Positions 30,778-40,033 of a DNA stretch of 64,000 bases are shown here, in pieces. This DNA is from Methylobacterium sp. FF17 (GTDB lineage Bacteria; Pseudomonadota; Alphaproteobacteria; Rhizobiales; Beijerinckiaceae): positions 992,001-1,056,000 of the forward strand of contig NZ_CP107532.1 of assembly GCF_025813715.1 (NCBI RefSeq), in the 5' to 3' direction. The translations under genes were made by a program, and so were the position numbers. The stretch's first letter is position 1; each line of letters opens with the position of its first letter. The notes under the pieces were generated by a model that saw nothing but the letters and a program-made list of their open reading frames with translations, was not told where the DNA came from and did no database searches.

Positions 30778-31458
30778 TCATGTCGCGGCGCCCTTGGCGG
30801 CGAGCGCCTTCGGGGTGGCGCGCGCGGTCAGGATCGTCGCGACGAGCGCGAGGAAGCCGGCGATGCCGGCGGGGATGGCGAGGGCATACAACGCCAGCCG
30901 CCCGTAGGCGACCGTCCCGGCCAGGGAGCCCACGAGGAGCGCGAGCCAGACGACGCCGTCGCCGACCCAGGCCCAGCGCGCCCCGCGCCGCGCCAGCGCC
31001 AGGGCGAGCTTCTGGCCGAATCCGAACAGCGCGCCGGTGACGAAGGTGGTCCCGGCCCGGAACCCCTGGACATGCGACAGCACCGCGTTCTGCGCGCCCA
31101 TCGCCAGGGCCAGCATCAGCGAGGCGACGCCGGATTCCGGCGCGGCGGTGGCGGCCTGGAAGGCCGCGCTCACCACCGCCGTCTCGAAGCCGAGGATGAC
31201 CGGCGTCACCCAGCGCGACGGGGTCAGGGCCGAGAGGCCGCCGCCGCAGAGCCCGCCGAGCAGGAAGGCGAGGATGAGCAGCCCCGGAAGCAGGGCATGG
31301 TGCGGATCCCCATGGCCGAGGGAGACCGCGAACTGCGTCGTGTTCCCGCTCATGAACGAGGTGTAGAGGCCGCCGAGGCGGATGAAGCCGAGGGCGTCGA
31401 CGTAACCGGCGAGGGCCGTCAGGACGAGGCCGAAGCCGAGATGCCAGGGACGGGTCAT
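30778..31458 (-). CDS. DUF1275 (YoaK-like) membrane protein
   Basis: A 226-aa inner-membrane protein with about six helices. Family marks are the N-terminal GYVDALGFIRLGGLYTSFMS followed by GNTTQF, and AMGAQNAVLSHVQG in the middle. The function of this widespread family is not established. It lies 34 bases upstream of the WD40 gene on the same strand and may be co-transcribed. Confidence 0.85.
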   Translation of the reverse strand: MTRPWHLGFGLVLTALAGYVDALGFIRLGGLYTSFMSGNTTQFAVSLGHGDPHHALLPGLLILAFLLGGLCGGGLSALTPSRWVTPVILGFETAVVSAAFQAATAAPESGVASLMLALAMGAQNAVLSHVQGFRAGTTFVTGALFGFGQKLALALARRGARWAWVGDGVVWLALLVGSLAGTVAYGRLALYALAIPAGIAGFLALVATILTARATPKALAAKGAAT

Positions 31459-31626
31459 GGCTGCGGCGCGAACCCGTCCGTCACACGGCCGGCAAGGTTA
31501 AAGCTTCGCTTACCAAGTCCGCGCAATTGGAGTGAACGGCGGCGAACGATGCACCCGGACGGCCCGTTTGTTCGATGATCCGGCACGGGGCCCTGGCCCA
31601 CGTACCGGGTGAGTAGGAGTTGCGTC

Positions 31627-32055
31627 ATGATTTCCTTCGCCTGCGCCTTTCCCGTTCAACCCGCCTTCCGCCCTCGCGCCGTCGGCGAGACCGTCCTGGT
31701 GGTCGAGGATGAAGCCATGGTCTGCGAGCTCGCCGCCGAGGCGCTGCTGGACGAGGGCTACCGCGTTCTCACCGCCGCCGATGCCGATGCGGCGGAGGAC
31801 ATCCTGGCGCGGGAGCGCGTCGATCTGCTCTTCACCGATATCGATCTCGCCCGCAACACGAACGGCATCGCTCTCGCCCATCACGCGCGCCGGCACTGGC
31901 CGAACCTGCCGGTGGTCTACACCTCCGGAGGACGCGGCCACCTCTCGCAGGCGGATGCGGTCTCCGACTCCGTGTTCGTGCCGAAGCCCTACCGCCTGAG
32001 CCAGCTCGTGGCCCTGGCCAACGACATCCTGCGCCCCAACCCCCATCACGCCTGA
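31627..32055 (+). CDS. Single-domain response regulator
   Basis: A 142-aa CheY-like receiver without an output domain. Acidic residues in VVEDEA, the phospho-acceptor Asp71 in LLFTDIDLA, the Thr in VVYTSGG and the Lys in FVPKPYR are all present. The ATG at 31627 has a TAGGAG site 8 bases upstream; a GTG at 31609 would lie inside that site. No histidine kinase is next to it, so its partner is unknown. Confidence 0.87.
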   Translation: MISFACAFPVQPAFRPRAVGETVLVVEDEAMVCELAAEALLDEGYRVLTAADADAAEDILARERVDLLFTDIDLARNTNGIALAHHARRHWPNLPVVYTSGGRGHLSQADAVSDSVFVPKPYRLSQLVALANDILRPNPHHA

Positions 32056-32102
32056 CACCCGCCCCGCGCACCCCGCGGGACCCGCCGTTCCGGAGCCTCA
32101 CG

Positions 32103-32486
32103 ATGCGCATCATCATCCTCGCCCTCGCCGCCAGCCTCCTCGCGGCCAGCACCCTCGTGACCAGCTCCTTCGGCGCGCCCGCCGCCTGCGACGTGAAGGG
32201 CGCCAAACTGGAGGAGGCGATCGCCGGCAAGTCGGAGCTGCGCGAGGCCGCCAACAAGCAGACGGTGCGCGACCTGCGCACCCTGCGCGACGCCGCCATC
32301 GTGCTCGAGACATACAAGTATGAGGCCGAGTGCGCGCGCCTCGTGACGATCGTGCGGGCGCTGGCCGCAAACCCCGAGAAGACGATCGAGCGCGGCGGGG
32401 ACACCGACGAGGAGAAGGCCGAGGACCTCATGGAGGCCCGCGAGCCCAAGGCCCCGGCCGAATTCGAAACCGTCAAGCCGAAATAA
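32103..32486 (+). CDS. Hypothetical exported protein
   Basis: A 127-aa protein with a clear signal peptide (IIILALAASLLAASTLV) and a mature helical, charged part with two Cys (PAACDVKG and EAECARLV) that may pair. The acidic C-terminus ends KAPAEFETVKPK. It is not recognised. It follows the response regulator by 47 bases and is followed directly by a tandem-repeat array. Confidence 0.6.
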   Translation: MRIIILALAASLLAASTLVTSSFGAPAACDVKGAKLEEAIAGKSELREAANKQTVRDLRTLRDAAIVLETYKYEAECARLVTIVRALAANPEKTIERGGDTDEEKAEDLMEAREPKAPAEFETVKPK

Positions 32487-32487
32487 C

Positions 32488-32606
32488 GTCCAAGCCTCTG
32501 ATGGGTCCAAGCCTTCGATGGGTCCAAGCCTTCGATGGGCTCAAGCCTTCGGTCGGCCCAAGGCAGAAGTCGGCCCAAGCCAGAAGTTGGCCAAGCCCGA
32601 AGCGCG
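32488..32606. repeat. 17-bp tandem repeat array, seven units
   Basis: Units of the form GTCCAAGCCTTCGATGG begin at 32488, 32505, 32522, 32539, 32557, 32574 and 32591. Units 2 and 3 are identical; unit 1 differs slightly; units 4-7 drift toward CCCAAGCCAGAAGTCGG, and unit 4 has one extra base. There are no unique spacers. It lies between the end of a small exported-protein gene and the ROK gene. Confidence 0.85.
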
Positions 32607-32660
32607 TCCTCGTGCGTTGAGTGGCGCACGACGGCGCACGAGAAGGGTGGGTGGACCGGC

Positions 32661-33740
32661 ATGGCAAGAGAGACTCAGATCCGCGAGGCGGGAATCGCCC
32701 ACGCGGCGCAGCGGCTGCCGTCGGTCAGCATCGACCACTACAACATCGAACTGAAGGACGGCGACGGCTTCATCGGCGACCGGGTCTCGAAGGCGGCCTT
32801 CCGCGAGATGCTGGAAGCGTGCCGTGAACCGCTTCGCGCCCTCGGCCTCGATCCGCTGGGCGACAAGGCGAGCTGCGATTTCACCAAGCGGCGCCTCGAC
32901 CATATCCTGCTGGCCGAGGACCCCCTCGCCTCGGGCACGGTGTGGAGCGCCATCGAGGCGTTCGCGCAGGAACTCGCCCGGGTGGTCCGGGTGTTCTTGC
33001 GCCAGGAGGGCTGGGAGGGAACCCAGGCCATCGCGGTCGGCGGCGGCTTTCGCGACAGCCGCGCCGGCTGCCTCGCGATCGGACGGGCGGGCTACCTGCT
33101 GCGGGCCGAGGGCATCGACATCACCCTCGAGCCGATCCGCCACCATCCCGACGAGGGCGGCCTGGTCGGCGCCGTGCACCTCGCCCCCGCCTGGATCTTT
33201 TCCGGCTACGACAGCCTGCTCGCGGTGGATATCGGCGGCAGCAACATCCGGGCCGGCGTCGTCACGACGAACCTGCGCAAGGCGCCCGACCTCTCGCGCA
33301 GCGCGGTCTGGCGCTCGGAGATCTGGCGCCACCGCGACGAGGATCCCACCCCGAGCCGCGACGAGGCCCTGGAGCGCCTCATCGGCATGCTGAACGACCT
33401 GATCCGCCGCGCGGACCGGGCGAATCTCGCCCTCGCGCCCTTCATCGGGATCGGCTGCCCGGGGCTCATCACGGCCGACGGCACCATCGAGCGCGGCGGC
33501 CAGAACCTGCCCGGCAACTGGGAGGGGCGCGACTTCAACCTCGCCGAGCGCCTGACGGCGGCGATCCCGCGCATCGGCGAGCACGCCACCATGGTGGTGA
33601 TGCACAACGACGCCGTCGTGCAGGGCCTCAGCGAGGTGCCGGACCGCAAGGACGTGACGCGCTGGGGCATCCTCACCATCGGCACCGGCCTCGGCAACGC
33701 GCGCTTCACCAATCGCGAGTCCGACGAAGCGGAGGGCTGA
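32661..33740 (+). CDS. ROK-family kinase-like protein, circularly permuted
   Basis: A 359-aa sugar-kinase-like protein with its halves in the reverse of the usual ROK order. Residues about 90-178 look like the C-terminal half of a ROK kinase: IAVGGGF at 124-130, then RHHPDEGGLVGAVHL, the usual end of the fold. Residues 185-359 follow with the normal N-terminal half: LAVDIGGSNIRAG (187-199), GIGCPG (263-268), catalytic-type Asp317 in MHNDAVV, and ILTIGTGLGN. The zinc motif CxCGxxGC is absent. Start ATG 32661. Substrate unknown; glucokinase-like from the family. Confidence 0.75.
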   Translation: MARETQIREAGIAHAAQRLPSVSIDHYNIELKDGDGFIGDRVSKAAFREMLEACREPLRALGLDPLGDKASCDFTKRRLDHILLAEDPLASGTVWSAIEAFAQELARVVRVFLRQEGWEGTQAIAVGGGFRDSRAGCLAIGRAGYLLRAEGIDITLEPIRHHPDEGGLVGAVHLAPAWIFSGYDSLLAVDIGGSNIRAGVVTTNLRKAPDLSRSAVWRSEIWRHRDEDPTPSRDEALERLIGMLNDLIRRADRANLALAPFIGIGCPGLITADGTIERGGQNLPGNWEGRDFNLAERLTAAIPRIGEHATMVVMHNDAVVQGLSEVPDRKDVTRWGILTIGTGLGNARFTNRESDEAEG

Positions 33741-33769
33741 TCGAGGCCCGCACCCGAGCTCCGCCCGAG

Positions 33770-34375
33770 TCAGCGCGCCTTCGCGCTGCTGCGGGCGAAG
33801 GCCTGGGCGATGCGCTCGCGCAGTTCGTCGTTCAGTTCGATGTCGACGATGCGCCAGGTCCAGCCGCGCAGGCGCAGGCGGACCCGCAGGCGGCGCTCGC
33901 GGCTCGCCTCGGGGGGTACGCCGACGACCACGGTCCGGAAGCCCCGCATCTCGGAGGCGAGATAGAACGGGATCAGCCGGCGCAGGTTCTCGATGCGCAG
34001 GCCCCCGCCCTTCGCCTCGGGCGCCCCCCGGGCGAGTTCGACCGATTGCGGCCAGCCGTCATCGAGGAGATCGACCACGGTGGCGGGCGTCACCAGCGCC
34101 TCGGCGATGGGGATCGCGAGGGCGGCGGCGGCCTCGGACAGGCGCTGTCGCTCGCGGGGCTCGACCTCGGGGGCGGCCGGGTCCCGCGCCTGCGCGGCGG
34201 CGGCGGCCTGACGGATCACCGACAAGCGCAGGGTCCGGAAGTTCACGTGCCGCGCGATGTAGTCGGTGTCGTGGGCCTGGACCGCGCGGGCGATGTCGTA
34301 GAGCGCCCACAGGGGCGTCAGCGTGAAGGCGAACCACCCGAGCGCCAACAGGATCGGAATCGACCACCAACGCAT
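33770..34375 (-). CDS. DUF2939 protein
   Basis: A 201-aa protein with one N-terminal membrane helix (IPILLALGWFAFTLTPLWAL) followed by DIARAVQAHDTDYIARHVNF, the signature of DUF2939, and a periplasmic remainder ending in RGWTWRIVDIELND. The function is unknown. It is 20 bases downstream of rppH on the same strand and convergent with the ROK gene. Confidence 0.75.
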   Translation of the reverse strand: MRWWSIPILLALGWFAFTLTPLWALYDIARAVQAHDTDYIARHVNFRTLRLSVIRQAAAAAQARDPAAPEVEPRERQRLSEAAAALAIPIAEALVTPATVVDLLDDGWPQSVELARGAPEAKGGGLRIENLRRLIPFYLASEMRGFRTVVVGVPPEASRERRLRVRLRLRGWTWRIVDIELNDELRERIAQAFARSSAKAR

Positions 34376-34395
34376 CGGAGCGCGGGCTCAAGCCG

Positions 34396-34941
34396 TCACG
34401 AGGGCGCGCGCCAGGCGGTCAGCCCGGAAAAGGCGGCGACCACCCCCTCGTAGACCGGCCGCTTGAAGGGCACGATGAGGTCGGGCAGCCCGGCCATGGG
34501 CTCCCAGCGCCAGGCGTCGAACTCGGACTTGAAGGCCCCGCCGCCCGGCGTGGCGACATCGATCTCGTCGTCGGAGCCGAGGAACCCGAAGGCGAACCAT
34601 TTCTGGGTCTGCCCGCGATAGCGTCCCTTCCACGCCTGCTTCAGCACCGCAGGCGGCAGGTCGTACGAGAGCCAGCCCTCGGTCTGCCCCAGGGGGACGA
34701 CAGAGCCGGGCGCGACGTTGGTCTCCTCGTAGAGTTCGCGCAGGGCGGCCGCCTCCGGGTCCTCGCCCGCATCGATCCCGCCCTGGGGCATCTGCCAGGC
34801 CCGCCCGTCCGCGACGTGTTCCGGTCCCGCATCGACCCGGCGACGCCCGATGAAGACGAGGCCGGCGCGGGAGATCAGCGTGATGCCGACGCAGGGACGA
34901 TACGGCAGGTCGGCGCCGTCGGCGATCGGGGATGCGGTCAT
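34396..34941 (-). CDS. rppH: RNA pyrophosphohydrolase (RppH, Nudix)
   Basis: Removes pyrophosphate from the 5' end of mRNA to start its decay. The 181-aa protein has the full Nudix box, [20 protein letters not shown], preceded by GRAWQMPQ as in RppH, and later KWFAFGFLG. It is of the IalA/NudH type common in rhizobia. It lies downstream of the divergent-polysaccharide-deacetylase gene and upstream of the DUF2939 gene. Confidence 0.92.
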   Translation of the reverse strand: MTASPIADGADLPYRPCVGITLISRAGLVFIGRRRVDAGPEHVADGRAWQMPQGGIDAGEDPEAAALRELYEETNVAPGSVVPLGQTEGWLSYDLPPAVLKQAWKGRYRGQTQKWFAFGFLGSDDEIDVATPGGGAFKSEFDAWRWEPMAGLPDLIVPFKRPVYEGVVAAFSGLTAWRAPS

Positions 34942-35045
34942 GGCGCGACCATAGGCAGGCCGGCCATGTGCTGCAACGCACGAAACGACGAACCTCTGCG
35001 ATTCGGTTTCGCGGATTTTGCCCGGGCGATGCCGGGTCGTGCGGC

Positions 35046-36242
35046 TCAGGGCTTCGCGCTGGAGAGGCGGGTCTCCGGGTTTCGCAGGGCGACGCTCACC
35101 GGCACGAGGCGGATGCCGCGCGCCTCGGCCTCGGCGGCCCAGCGGGCGATGCGGTCGATGCTCATCGGCATGGCGCTGGCGGAGGCGAAGGCGAAGCCCT
35201 TCTGGCGAGCCAGGGCCTCGAGGCGCGCGAGTTCGCGGTCGATGGCATCGGGACGCGGCAGCGCGTCGAGGACGATCTCGGCGCGGGCCACCGGCACCCG
35301 GGCCTTGGCGGCGAGCGTCGTGGCGAGCGAGCGCGGCGAACTGCCGTCGTCCACGAAGCCGAGGCCCCGCGCGCCGATCTCGCGCATCACGGGCTCGAAG
35401 GCGGCCCCGTCGCTGGTCAGCTTGGCGCCCATGTAGTTCACGATGCCGACGAAGCCCGCGAACCGACTCATGACCCAGCTCAGGCGATCGAGATTCTCCG
35501 GCGGCCGCGAGCTGGTGAGCAGCGTCTGGGGGCCGGGATCGCTGTCGGGATAGTCGAAGGGCTCCATCGGGGCCTGGAGCAGCGCCTCGTGCCCGGCCTC
35601 CCGGGCGCGCGCGACGGTGCGCTCGAGATCGCCGCCATAGGGCGCGAAGGCGAGGCTGATCGCGGGCGGCAGCCGGGTGATGGCACTCGCCGTGGCGGCC
35701 TGCCCGATGCCGAGGCCCGAGACCAGGATGGCGACGCGCGGGCCGGATCCGCCCCCGTCAGGGCGAGCGTAGAGGTCGAGGGCGCGCAGGCGTCCCTCCC
35801 CGAGGCGCGGGAGGTTACCGTGGCGCCCGCGCTCGATGAGGCGCGGATCGGGCGCCGCGGCCAGCTTGACCGGCGCGGCGGAGGGCACCTGGATCACCAC
35901 CGCGTCGGTCGGGGCGGCGGTTCCGGTGGGGCGGACGACGGTGACGCCGGAGGCGGTCTCGACCTCGTCGGCGCTGCTCGGACCGGTCCTGGCGGGCTCG
36001 ACCCTGGCCGCGACCGGCGCCACGGGCGCGGGCTCGCGCAGGGTGATGGTGGCGACGGCGCTGGGCTCGCCCCCCTCGGGGTCACCGAACACCGCCAGGG
36101 CGCTGGCGCCCGCGACGAGCGCGGCGACGAGGCCACCGAGCAGCATCGGCCCGGTCACGCGGACCTGCCGGAGGGATCGGCTTCGCTGGCCGGAGCGGGC
36201 CTTGGTTCCGAGAGGCCGGGTCAGGATGTCGTCGGTGGCCAC
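35046..36242 (-). CDS. Divergent polysaccharide deacetylase family protein (YibQ-like)
   Basis: A 398-aa protein with one N-terminal membrane helix (about residues 30-52), a low-complexity linker and a C-terminal YibQ/DUF610 domain from about residue 165. That domain starts [11 protein letters not shown] and includes [30 protein letters not shown] and [10 protein letters not shown]. It is usually found with envC and ctpA, as here, and is thought to be periplasmic. Enzymatic activity is not proven. A terminator separates it from ctpA. Confidence 0.85.
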   Translation of the reverse strand: MATDDILTRPLGTKARSGQRSRSLRQVRVTGPMLLGGLVAALVAGASALAVFGDPEGGEPSAVATITLREPAPVAPVAARVEPARTGPSSADEVETASGVTVVRPTGTAAPTDAVVIQVPSAAPVKLAAAPDPRLIERGRHGNLPRLGEGRLRALDLYARPDGGGSGPRVAILVSGLGIGQAATASAITRLPPAISLAFAPYGGDLERTVARAREAGHEALLQAPMEPFDYPDSDPGPQTLLTSSRPPENLDRLSWVMSRFAGFVGIVNYMGAKLTSDGAAFEPVMREIGARGLGFVDDGSSPRSLATTLAAKARVPVARAEIVLDALPRPDAIDRELARLEALARQKGFAFASASAMPMSIDRIARWAAEAEARGIRLVPVSVALRNPETRLSSAKP

Positions 36243-36300
36243 GCGCAGCCGCTTCCCCAGGCTTGCGAAGCGACGTCGCGGGGCCTTCGCTCAGACGGAA

Positions 36301-36341
36301 ACGGCCCCCGAGGTCGGTTCTGAACCGACATTGGGGGCCGT
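36301..36341 (-). terminator. ctpA terminator
   Basis: A long inverted repeat: outer arms ACGGCCCCC / GGGGGCCGT and inner arms GGTCGGTTC / GAACCGAC. On the minus strand it is followed by a short T-rich tail. It lies between ctpA and the downstream deacetylase-like gene and may be a partial stop. Confidence 0.65.
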
Positions 36342-36374
36342 CATGGTTAACGCTTCGCTAAAGCGGGCCGGCGA

Positions 36375-37694
36375 TCAGTTCGGCACGGTGGCCTTCGTAT
36401 TCGCGGCGCCCTTCTGGATGCCCCGCAGGAAGTCGAAGGCTGCGATGAGCTGCTTGTCCTTGGCCGGGTCCGGCGGGATGTAAGCCGACGAACCGCCGCG
36501 CTCCTCGACATCCTTCTGCTTGAGGTGGCCCTTCAGGCCGGCCTCGCCCTTCGTCTCGTCCTTGCCCTTCAGCTCGTCCGGCACCTCCTGCAGGATCTCC
36601 TGATCCGGCTCGATGCCCTTGGCCTGGATCGAGCGGCCCGACGGCGTGTAGTAGCGCGCCGTGGTCAGGCGCAGCGCGCCCGAGCCGCCGAGGGGGATGA
36701 TCGACTGCACGGAGCCCTTACCGAAGGAGCGGGTGCCGAGCACGGTGGCCCGCTTGTGGTCCTGCAGGGCGCCGGCCACGATCTCGGAGGCCGAGGCCGA
36801 ACCGCCGTTGACCAGCACCACGATCGGCTTGCCCTTGGTGAGGTCGCCGGACTTGGCCGAGAAGCGCTGGGTCTCGTCCGGGTTGCGGCCACGGGTCGAG
36901 ACGATCTCGCCGCGATCCAGGAATGCATCCGACACCATCACGGCCTGGTCGAGGAGGCCGCCGGGGTTGTTACGGAGATCCAACACGTAGCCCTTGAGCT
37001 TGTCGGCGCCGATATCGCTGTTCAGCTTGTCGATGGCCGAGCGCAGGCCGTCGAAGGTCTGCTCGTTGAACTGGGTCAGGCGGATGTAGCCGACATCGCC
37101 GCCCTCGGCGCGGGAGCGCACGGGCTTGATCTTGATCACGTCGCGGTTGAGCGTGACCTCGATCGGGTCCTTCGCCTCCTTGCGGCTGATCTTGAGCTTA
37201 ACCGGCGAGTTGACCGGGCCGCGCATCTTGTCGACGGCCTGGTTCAGGGTGAGGCCCTGCACCTGGTCCTCGTCGATCTGCGTGATGACGTCGTTGGTGA
37301 GGATGCCGGCCTTGGAGGCGGGCGTGTCGTCGATCGGGGTGACGACCTTGATCAGGCCGTCCTCCATCGTGACCTCGATGCCGAGGCCGCCGAACTCGCC
37401 GCGCGTCTGCACCTGCATGTCGCGGAAGCTCTTGGAATCCATGTAGCTCGAATGCGGATCGAGGGAGGTCAGCATGCCGTTGACGGCCGCCTCGATCAGC
37501 TTGGCCTCGTCCGGCTTCTCGACGTAGTCGGTGCGCACCTTCTCGAACACGTCGCCGAACAGGCTGAGCTGGCGGTAGGTCTCGGCGGAGGCCGCGATCG
37601 CGCTCGTTCCGGAGAGAAGGCGGGTCTGGGTCGCGACCATGGATGACCCGACGCCGAGGAACGCGCCGAGCAGAACGAGGGAAACCTTGCGCAT
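36375..37694 (-). CDS. ctpA: Carboxyl-terminal processing protease (S41 family)
   Basis: A periplasmic serine protease of the CtpA/Prc type, 439 aa. It has an N-terminal signal or anchor segment, a PDZ domain at about residues 100-170 (GGLGIEVTMEDG), and the catalytic core with Ser in NGGSASASEI (near 301) and Lys in RSFGKGSVQ (near 326). In other bacteria it trims murein-hydrolase-related proteins. It starts at the last base of the envC stop (TAATG), so the two are coupled. Confidence 0.95.
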   Translation of the reverse strand: MRKVSLVLLGAFLGVGSSMVATQTRLLSGTSAIAASAETYRQLSLFGDVFEKVRTDYVEKPDEAKLIEAAVNGMLTSLDPHSSYMDSKSFRDMQVQTRGEFGGLGIEVTMEDGLIKVVTPIDDTPASKAGILTNDVITQIDEDQVQGLTLNQAVDKMRGPVNSPVKLKISRKEAKDPIEVTLNRDVIKIKPVRSRAEGGDVGYIRLTQFNEQTFDGLRSAIDKLNSDIGADKLKGYVLDLRNNPGGLLDQAVMVSDAFLDRGEIVSTRGRNPDETQRFSAKSGDLTKGKPIVVLVNGGSASASEIVAGALQDHKRATVLGTRSFGKGSVQSIIPLGGSGALRLTTARYYTPSGRSIQAKGIEPDQEILQEVPDELKGKDETKGEAGLKGHLKQKDVEERGGSSAYIPPDPAKDKQLIAAFDFLRGIQKGAANTKATVPN

Positions 37695-39034
37695 TATCCG
37701 CGAACCTTCTCGCTGGGGCTTTTGGCCCACCAAGGCTCCGGATCGATGGAGCCGCCGTCTTTTCTGAACTCTACGTAGAGGACCGGATCGCCGCGATCAC
37801 CGGCCGCCGCATCGGGACCGGGGCCGCCCTCCCCCATCGCCGCCACCGGCTCGCCCGCGAGCACGAACTGGCCGACCTCGACGTTGATCTGGTCCATCCC
37901 CGCCAACAACAGATAGTAGCCATCGCCGGCGTTGATGATCAAGAGTCGCCCGTAGGAGCGGAACTGCCCGGCGAAGGACACCCAGCCGTCCGCCGGTGAG
38001 GAAACGACCGCCTTGGGCCGGGTCGCGAGCGATATGCCGCGGGTGGTGCCGCCGTTGCCGTCGGGCTGGTTGAAGCTGCGCAGGGTCGCGCCGCTCACCG
38101 GGCGCGGCAGGTCGCCACGGGTCTCGACGAAGCGCACCTTCGGGGTCAGGCGGGCCGGGTCGCGGGCCCCGGCCGCCGCGAAGCGCTCCTGCGTGGCGCG
38201 GGCTTCCCGGGTCTCGGCGGCGCGGGCCTCCTCGGCGGCACGCCGCGCGGAAGCAACCTCGCCCTCCATCCGGTCGAGGAGGTCCTTGAGGCTGCGGGCC
38301 TGCACGGAGAGTTCGGCCGTACGGGTGCGCTCGGCGGCGAGCCCGCTCTCCACCTCCGCCTGACGGGTCCGGCGCGCGGCGATCAGCGCGTTCAGGCGCT
38401 GCTGCTCCCGCGCCCAGCCCGCGAGGTCGCCGGTCAAACCTTCGCGATCGGCGGCAATGAGCCCCTTCAGGCGGACGAGCTCGGACAGGTCGCCGGCCAG
38501 GGTCTCGGCCTCGCCGCGCAGTTCGGGCACCACCGCCCCGAGCAGCATCGAGGTCCGGATCGCCGCGAGCACATCCTCCGGCCGCACCAGCACGGCGGGC
38601 GGCGGGCGGCGCCCCATGCGCTGGAGCGCGGCGAGGATCTCGGCGATGACCCCGCGTCGGGATTCCAGCGACCGGCGCAGGGCCGTCTCGCTGGCGCCCA
38701 TGGTCTTGAGGCGCTCCTCCAGCCGGCTCATCCGGACTTCGGTGGCCTGGGCCTGCCGGGCCGCATCAAGGAGCGCGGTATTGAGCTTGGCCCGGTCGCC
38801 GCCGATCGCCGCGATCTCGGCCTCGTACTTCGCGCGCGCGCCGGTGCTGGCCGCCAGGGCCTCTTCGATGCGCTTGAGGTTTTCGGCGCGGCGGTTCTTC
38901 TCGTCCAGCGCCTGCTGGACCGCTTCGGGACTCGCGGGCGCCTCCGCCCGCACGGCCCCCGTCAGGGTCAGCAGAACGGCCAGGACCAGCCCGCCGCGCC
39001 CTCCGTCTCGCCTGCATCGCCTGACCGGATTCAT
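37694..39034 (-). CDS. envC: EnvC-like murein hydrolase activator
   Basis: A 446-aa exported protein: signal peptide (GLVLAVLLTLTGAVRAEA), long coiled coil (residues about 30-275), then a C-terminal LytM/M23 domain from about 315 with SPADGWVSFAG and LLIINAGDGYYLLLAG. The zinc-ligand HxH is replaced, so the domain is probably inactive and works by activating amidases at the division site, as EnvC does. It is coupled to rlmH upstream (ATGA) and ctpA downstream. Confidence 0.9.
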   Translation of the reverse strand: MNPVRRCRRDGGRGGLVLAVLLTLTGAVRAEAPASPEAVQQALDEKNRRAENLKRIEEALAASTGARAKYEAEIAAIGGDRAKLNTALLDAARQAQATEVRMSRLEERLKTMGASETALRRSLESRRGVIAEILAALQRMGRRPPPAVLVRPEDVLAAIRTSMLLGAVVPELRGEAETLAGDLSELVRLKGLIAADREGLTGDLAGWAREQQRLNALIAARRTRQAEVESGLAAERTRTAELSVQARSLKDLLDRMEGEVASARRAAEEARAAETREARATQERFAAAGARDPARLTPKVRFVETRGDLPRPVSGATLRSFNQPDGNGGTTRGISLATRPKAVVSSPADGWVSFAGQFRSYGRLLIINAGDGYYLLLAGMDQINVEVGQFVLAGEPVAAMGEGGPGPDAAAGDRGDPVLYVEFRKDGGSIDPEPWWAKSPSEKVRG

Positions 39035-39531
39035 CGCTCGTCGAGGTTTCCGCGGTGATACGGGTGGCCGGCGAGGATCGTCAGCGTGCGATACACCTGC
39101 TCCAGGGCGAGCACGCGCACAAGCCCGTGCGGCAAGGTAGCGGCACCGAAGGAGAGACTCAGTTCGGCCCGTGCCCGCAGGGTCGGGTCGAGCCCGTCGG
39201 CCCCGCCGATGGCGAGGACGAGGGCGGGACGCCCGGCATCCCGCCAGCCCGCGACGCGCTCGGCGATGGCCTCGCTGGTGAGGTCCGAGCGGCCGCGCTC
39301 GTCGTAAAGCGCCAGGACGGCGCCCGTGGGGAACTGGGCCAGGAGGGCCGTCCCCTCCTCGGCGGCGCGGTCCGGCGCGCGGCGCGCCCGGCTCTCGGGA
39401 ATCTCGGCGATGTCGCAGGCGGGGAAGCCGAGGCCCCGGCCCACCTGGGCGGCACGCTCGCGGTAGCGGGCGGCGAGGTCCCGCTCCGGACCGGGCTTCA
39501 GGCGGCCGACCGCCGCCACGAGGAGGCGCAC
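39031..39531 (-). CDS. rlmH: 23S rRNA (pseudouridine1915-N3) methyltransferase
   Basis: A SPOUT methyltransferase that modifies pseudouridine 1915 of 23S rRNA on assembled ribosomes. The 166-aa protein has LLVAAVGRLKPGPERDLAARY at the start, the SAM-knot LAIGGADGLD, and LPHGLVRVLALEQVYR with the final HPYHRGN. The start is GTG 39531; the open frame upstream has no homology. It lies 13 bases after rsfS, the usual neighbour. Confidence 0.95.
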   Translation of the reverse strand: MRLLVAAVGRLKPGPERDLAARYRERAAQVGRGLGFPACDIAEIPESRARRAPDRAAEEGTALLAQFPTGAVLALYDERGRSDLTSEAIAERVAGWRDAGRPALVLAIGGADGLDPTLRARAELSLSFGAATLPHGLVRVLALEQVYRTLTILAGHPYHRGNLDER

Positions 39532-39544
39532 GGGGCGCCGGCGC

Positions 39545-39970
39545 TCACTCGGCCACGGCGGCGGGGCGGTCGGCCCCCCACATCTTCTCAAGATTGTAGA
39601 AGCCGCGCACCTCCGGCCGGAAGATGTGCACGATGATGTCGCCGGCATCGATCAGCACCCAGTCGCAGGCCGGCATGCCCTCGACCCGGGCCGTGCCGAG
39701 CCCCTTCGACTTCATCTCCTGAAGGACGCGATCCGCGATCGCGCCGACATGGCGCTGCGAGCGACCGGAGGTGATGATCATCGTGTCGGCCAGGGAGGTC
39801 CGGCCCGTGAGATTGATCTCGATCGTCTCTTCGGCCTTCATGTCCTCGAGGCAGTCGAGGGCGAGGCTCCGGAGATCGTCGATCTTCCGGTTCGTGAGTT
39901 CGTCGGAGCCCGGGGCTCCGGTCTGGACCGCGTCGTTCAGCGTCTGGGTTCCTGCAATCGCCATCGTCAT
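39545..39970 (-). CDS. rsfS: Ribosome silencing factor RsfS
   Basis: Binds uL14 and blocks joining of ribosomal subunits in starvation. The 141-aa protein shows the family core LALDCLEDMKAEETIEINL, DTMIITSGRSQRHVGAIAD and the ending WVLIDAGDIIVHIFRPEVR. It begins at ATG 39970 or 39964. About 25 extra N-terminal residues precede the domain. Gene order nadD-rsfS-rlmH is conserved. Confidence 0.95.
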   Translation of the reverse strand: MTMAIAGTQTLNDAVQTGAPGSDELTNRKIDDLRSLALDCLEDMKAEETIEINLTGRTSLADTMIITSGRSQRHVGAIADRVLQEMKSKGLGTARVEGMPACDWVLIDAGDIIVHIFRPEVRGFYNLEKMWGADRPAAVAE

Positions 39971-40033
39971 CCCGCCACCGTACTCCGGATAGGGATAAAG
40001 TGGAACGTGGCTCTTGCCTTTTCCATGCGCGAC

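Noticed and set aside
32488..32606. CRISPR array.
   Set aside because: Repeats are 17 bp, head to tail, with no unique spacers and no cas genes nearby.
32661..33740. ROK gene as a truncated ordinary kinase missing its C-terminal half.
   Set aside because: The missing half is found at the N-terminus of the same protein with good motifs, so permutation explains it better than truncation.
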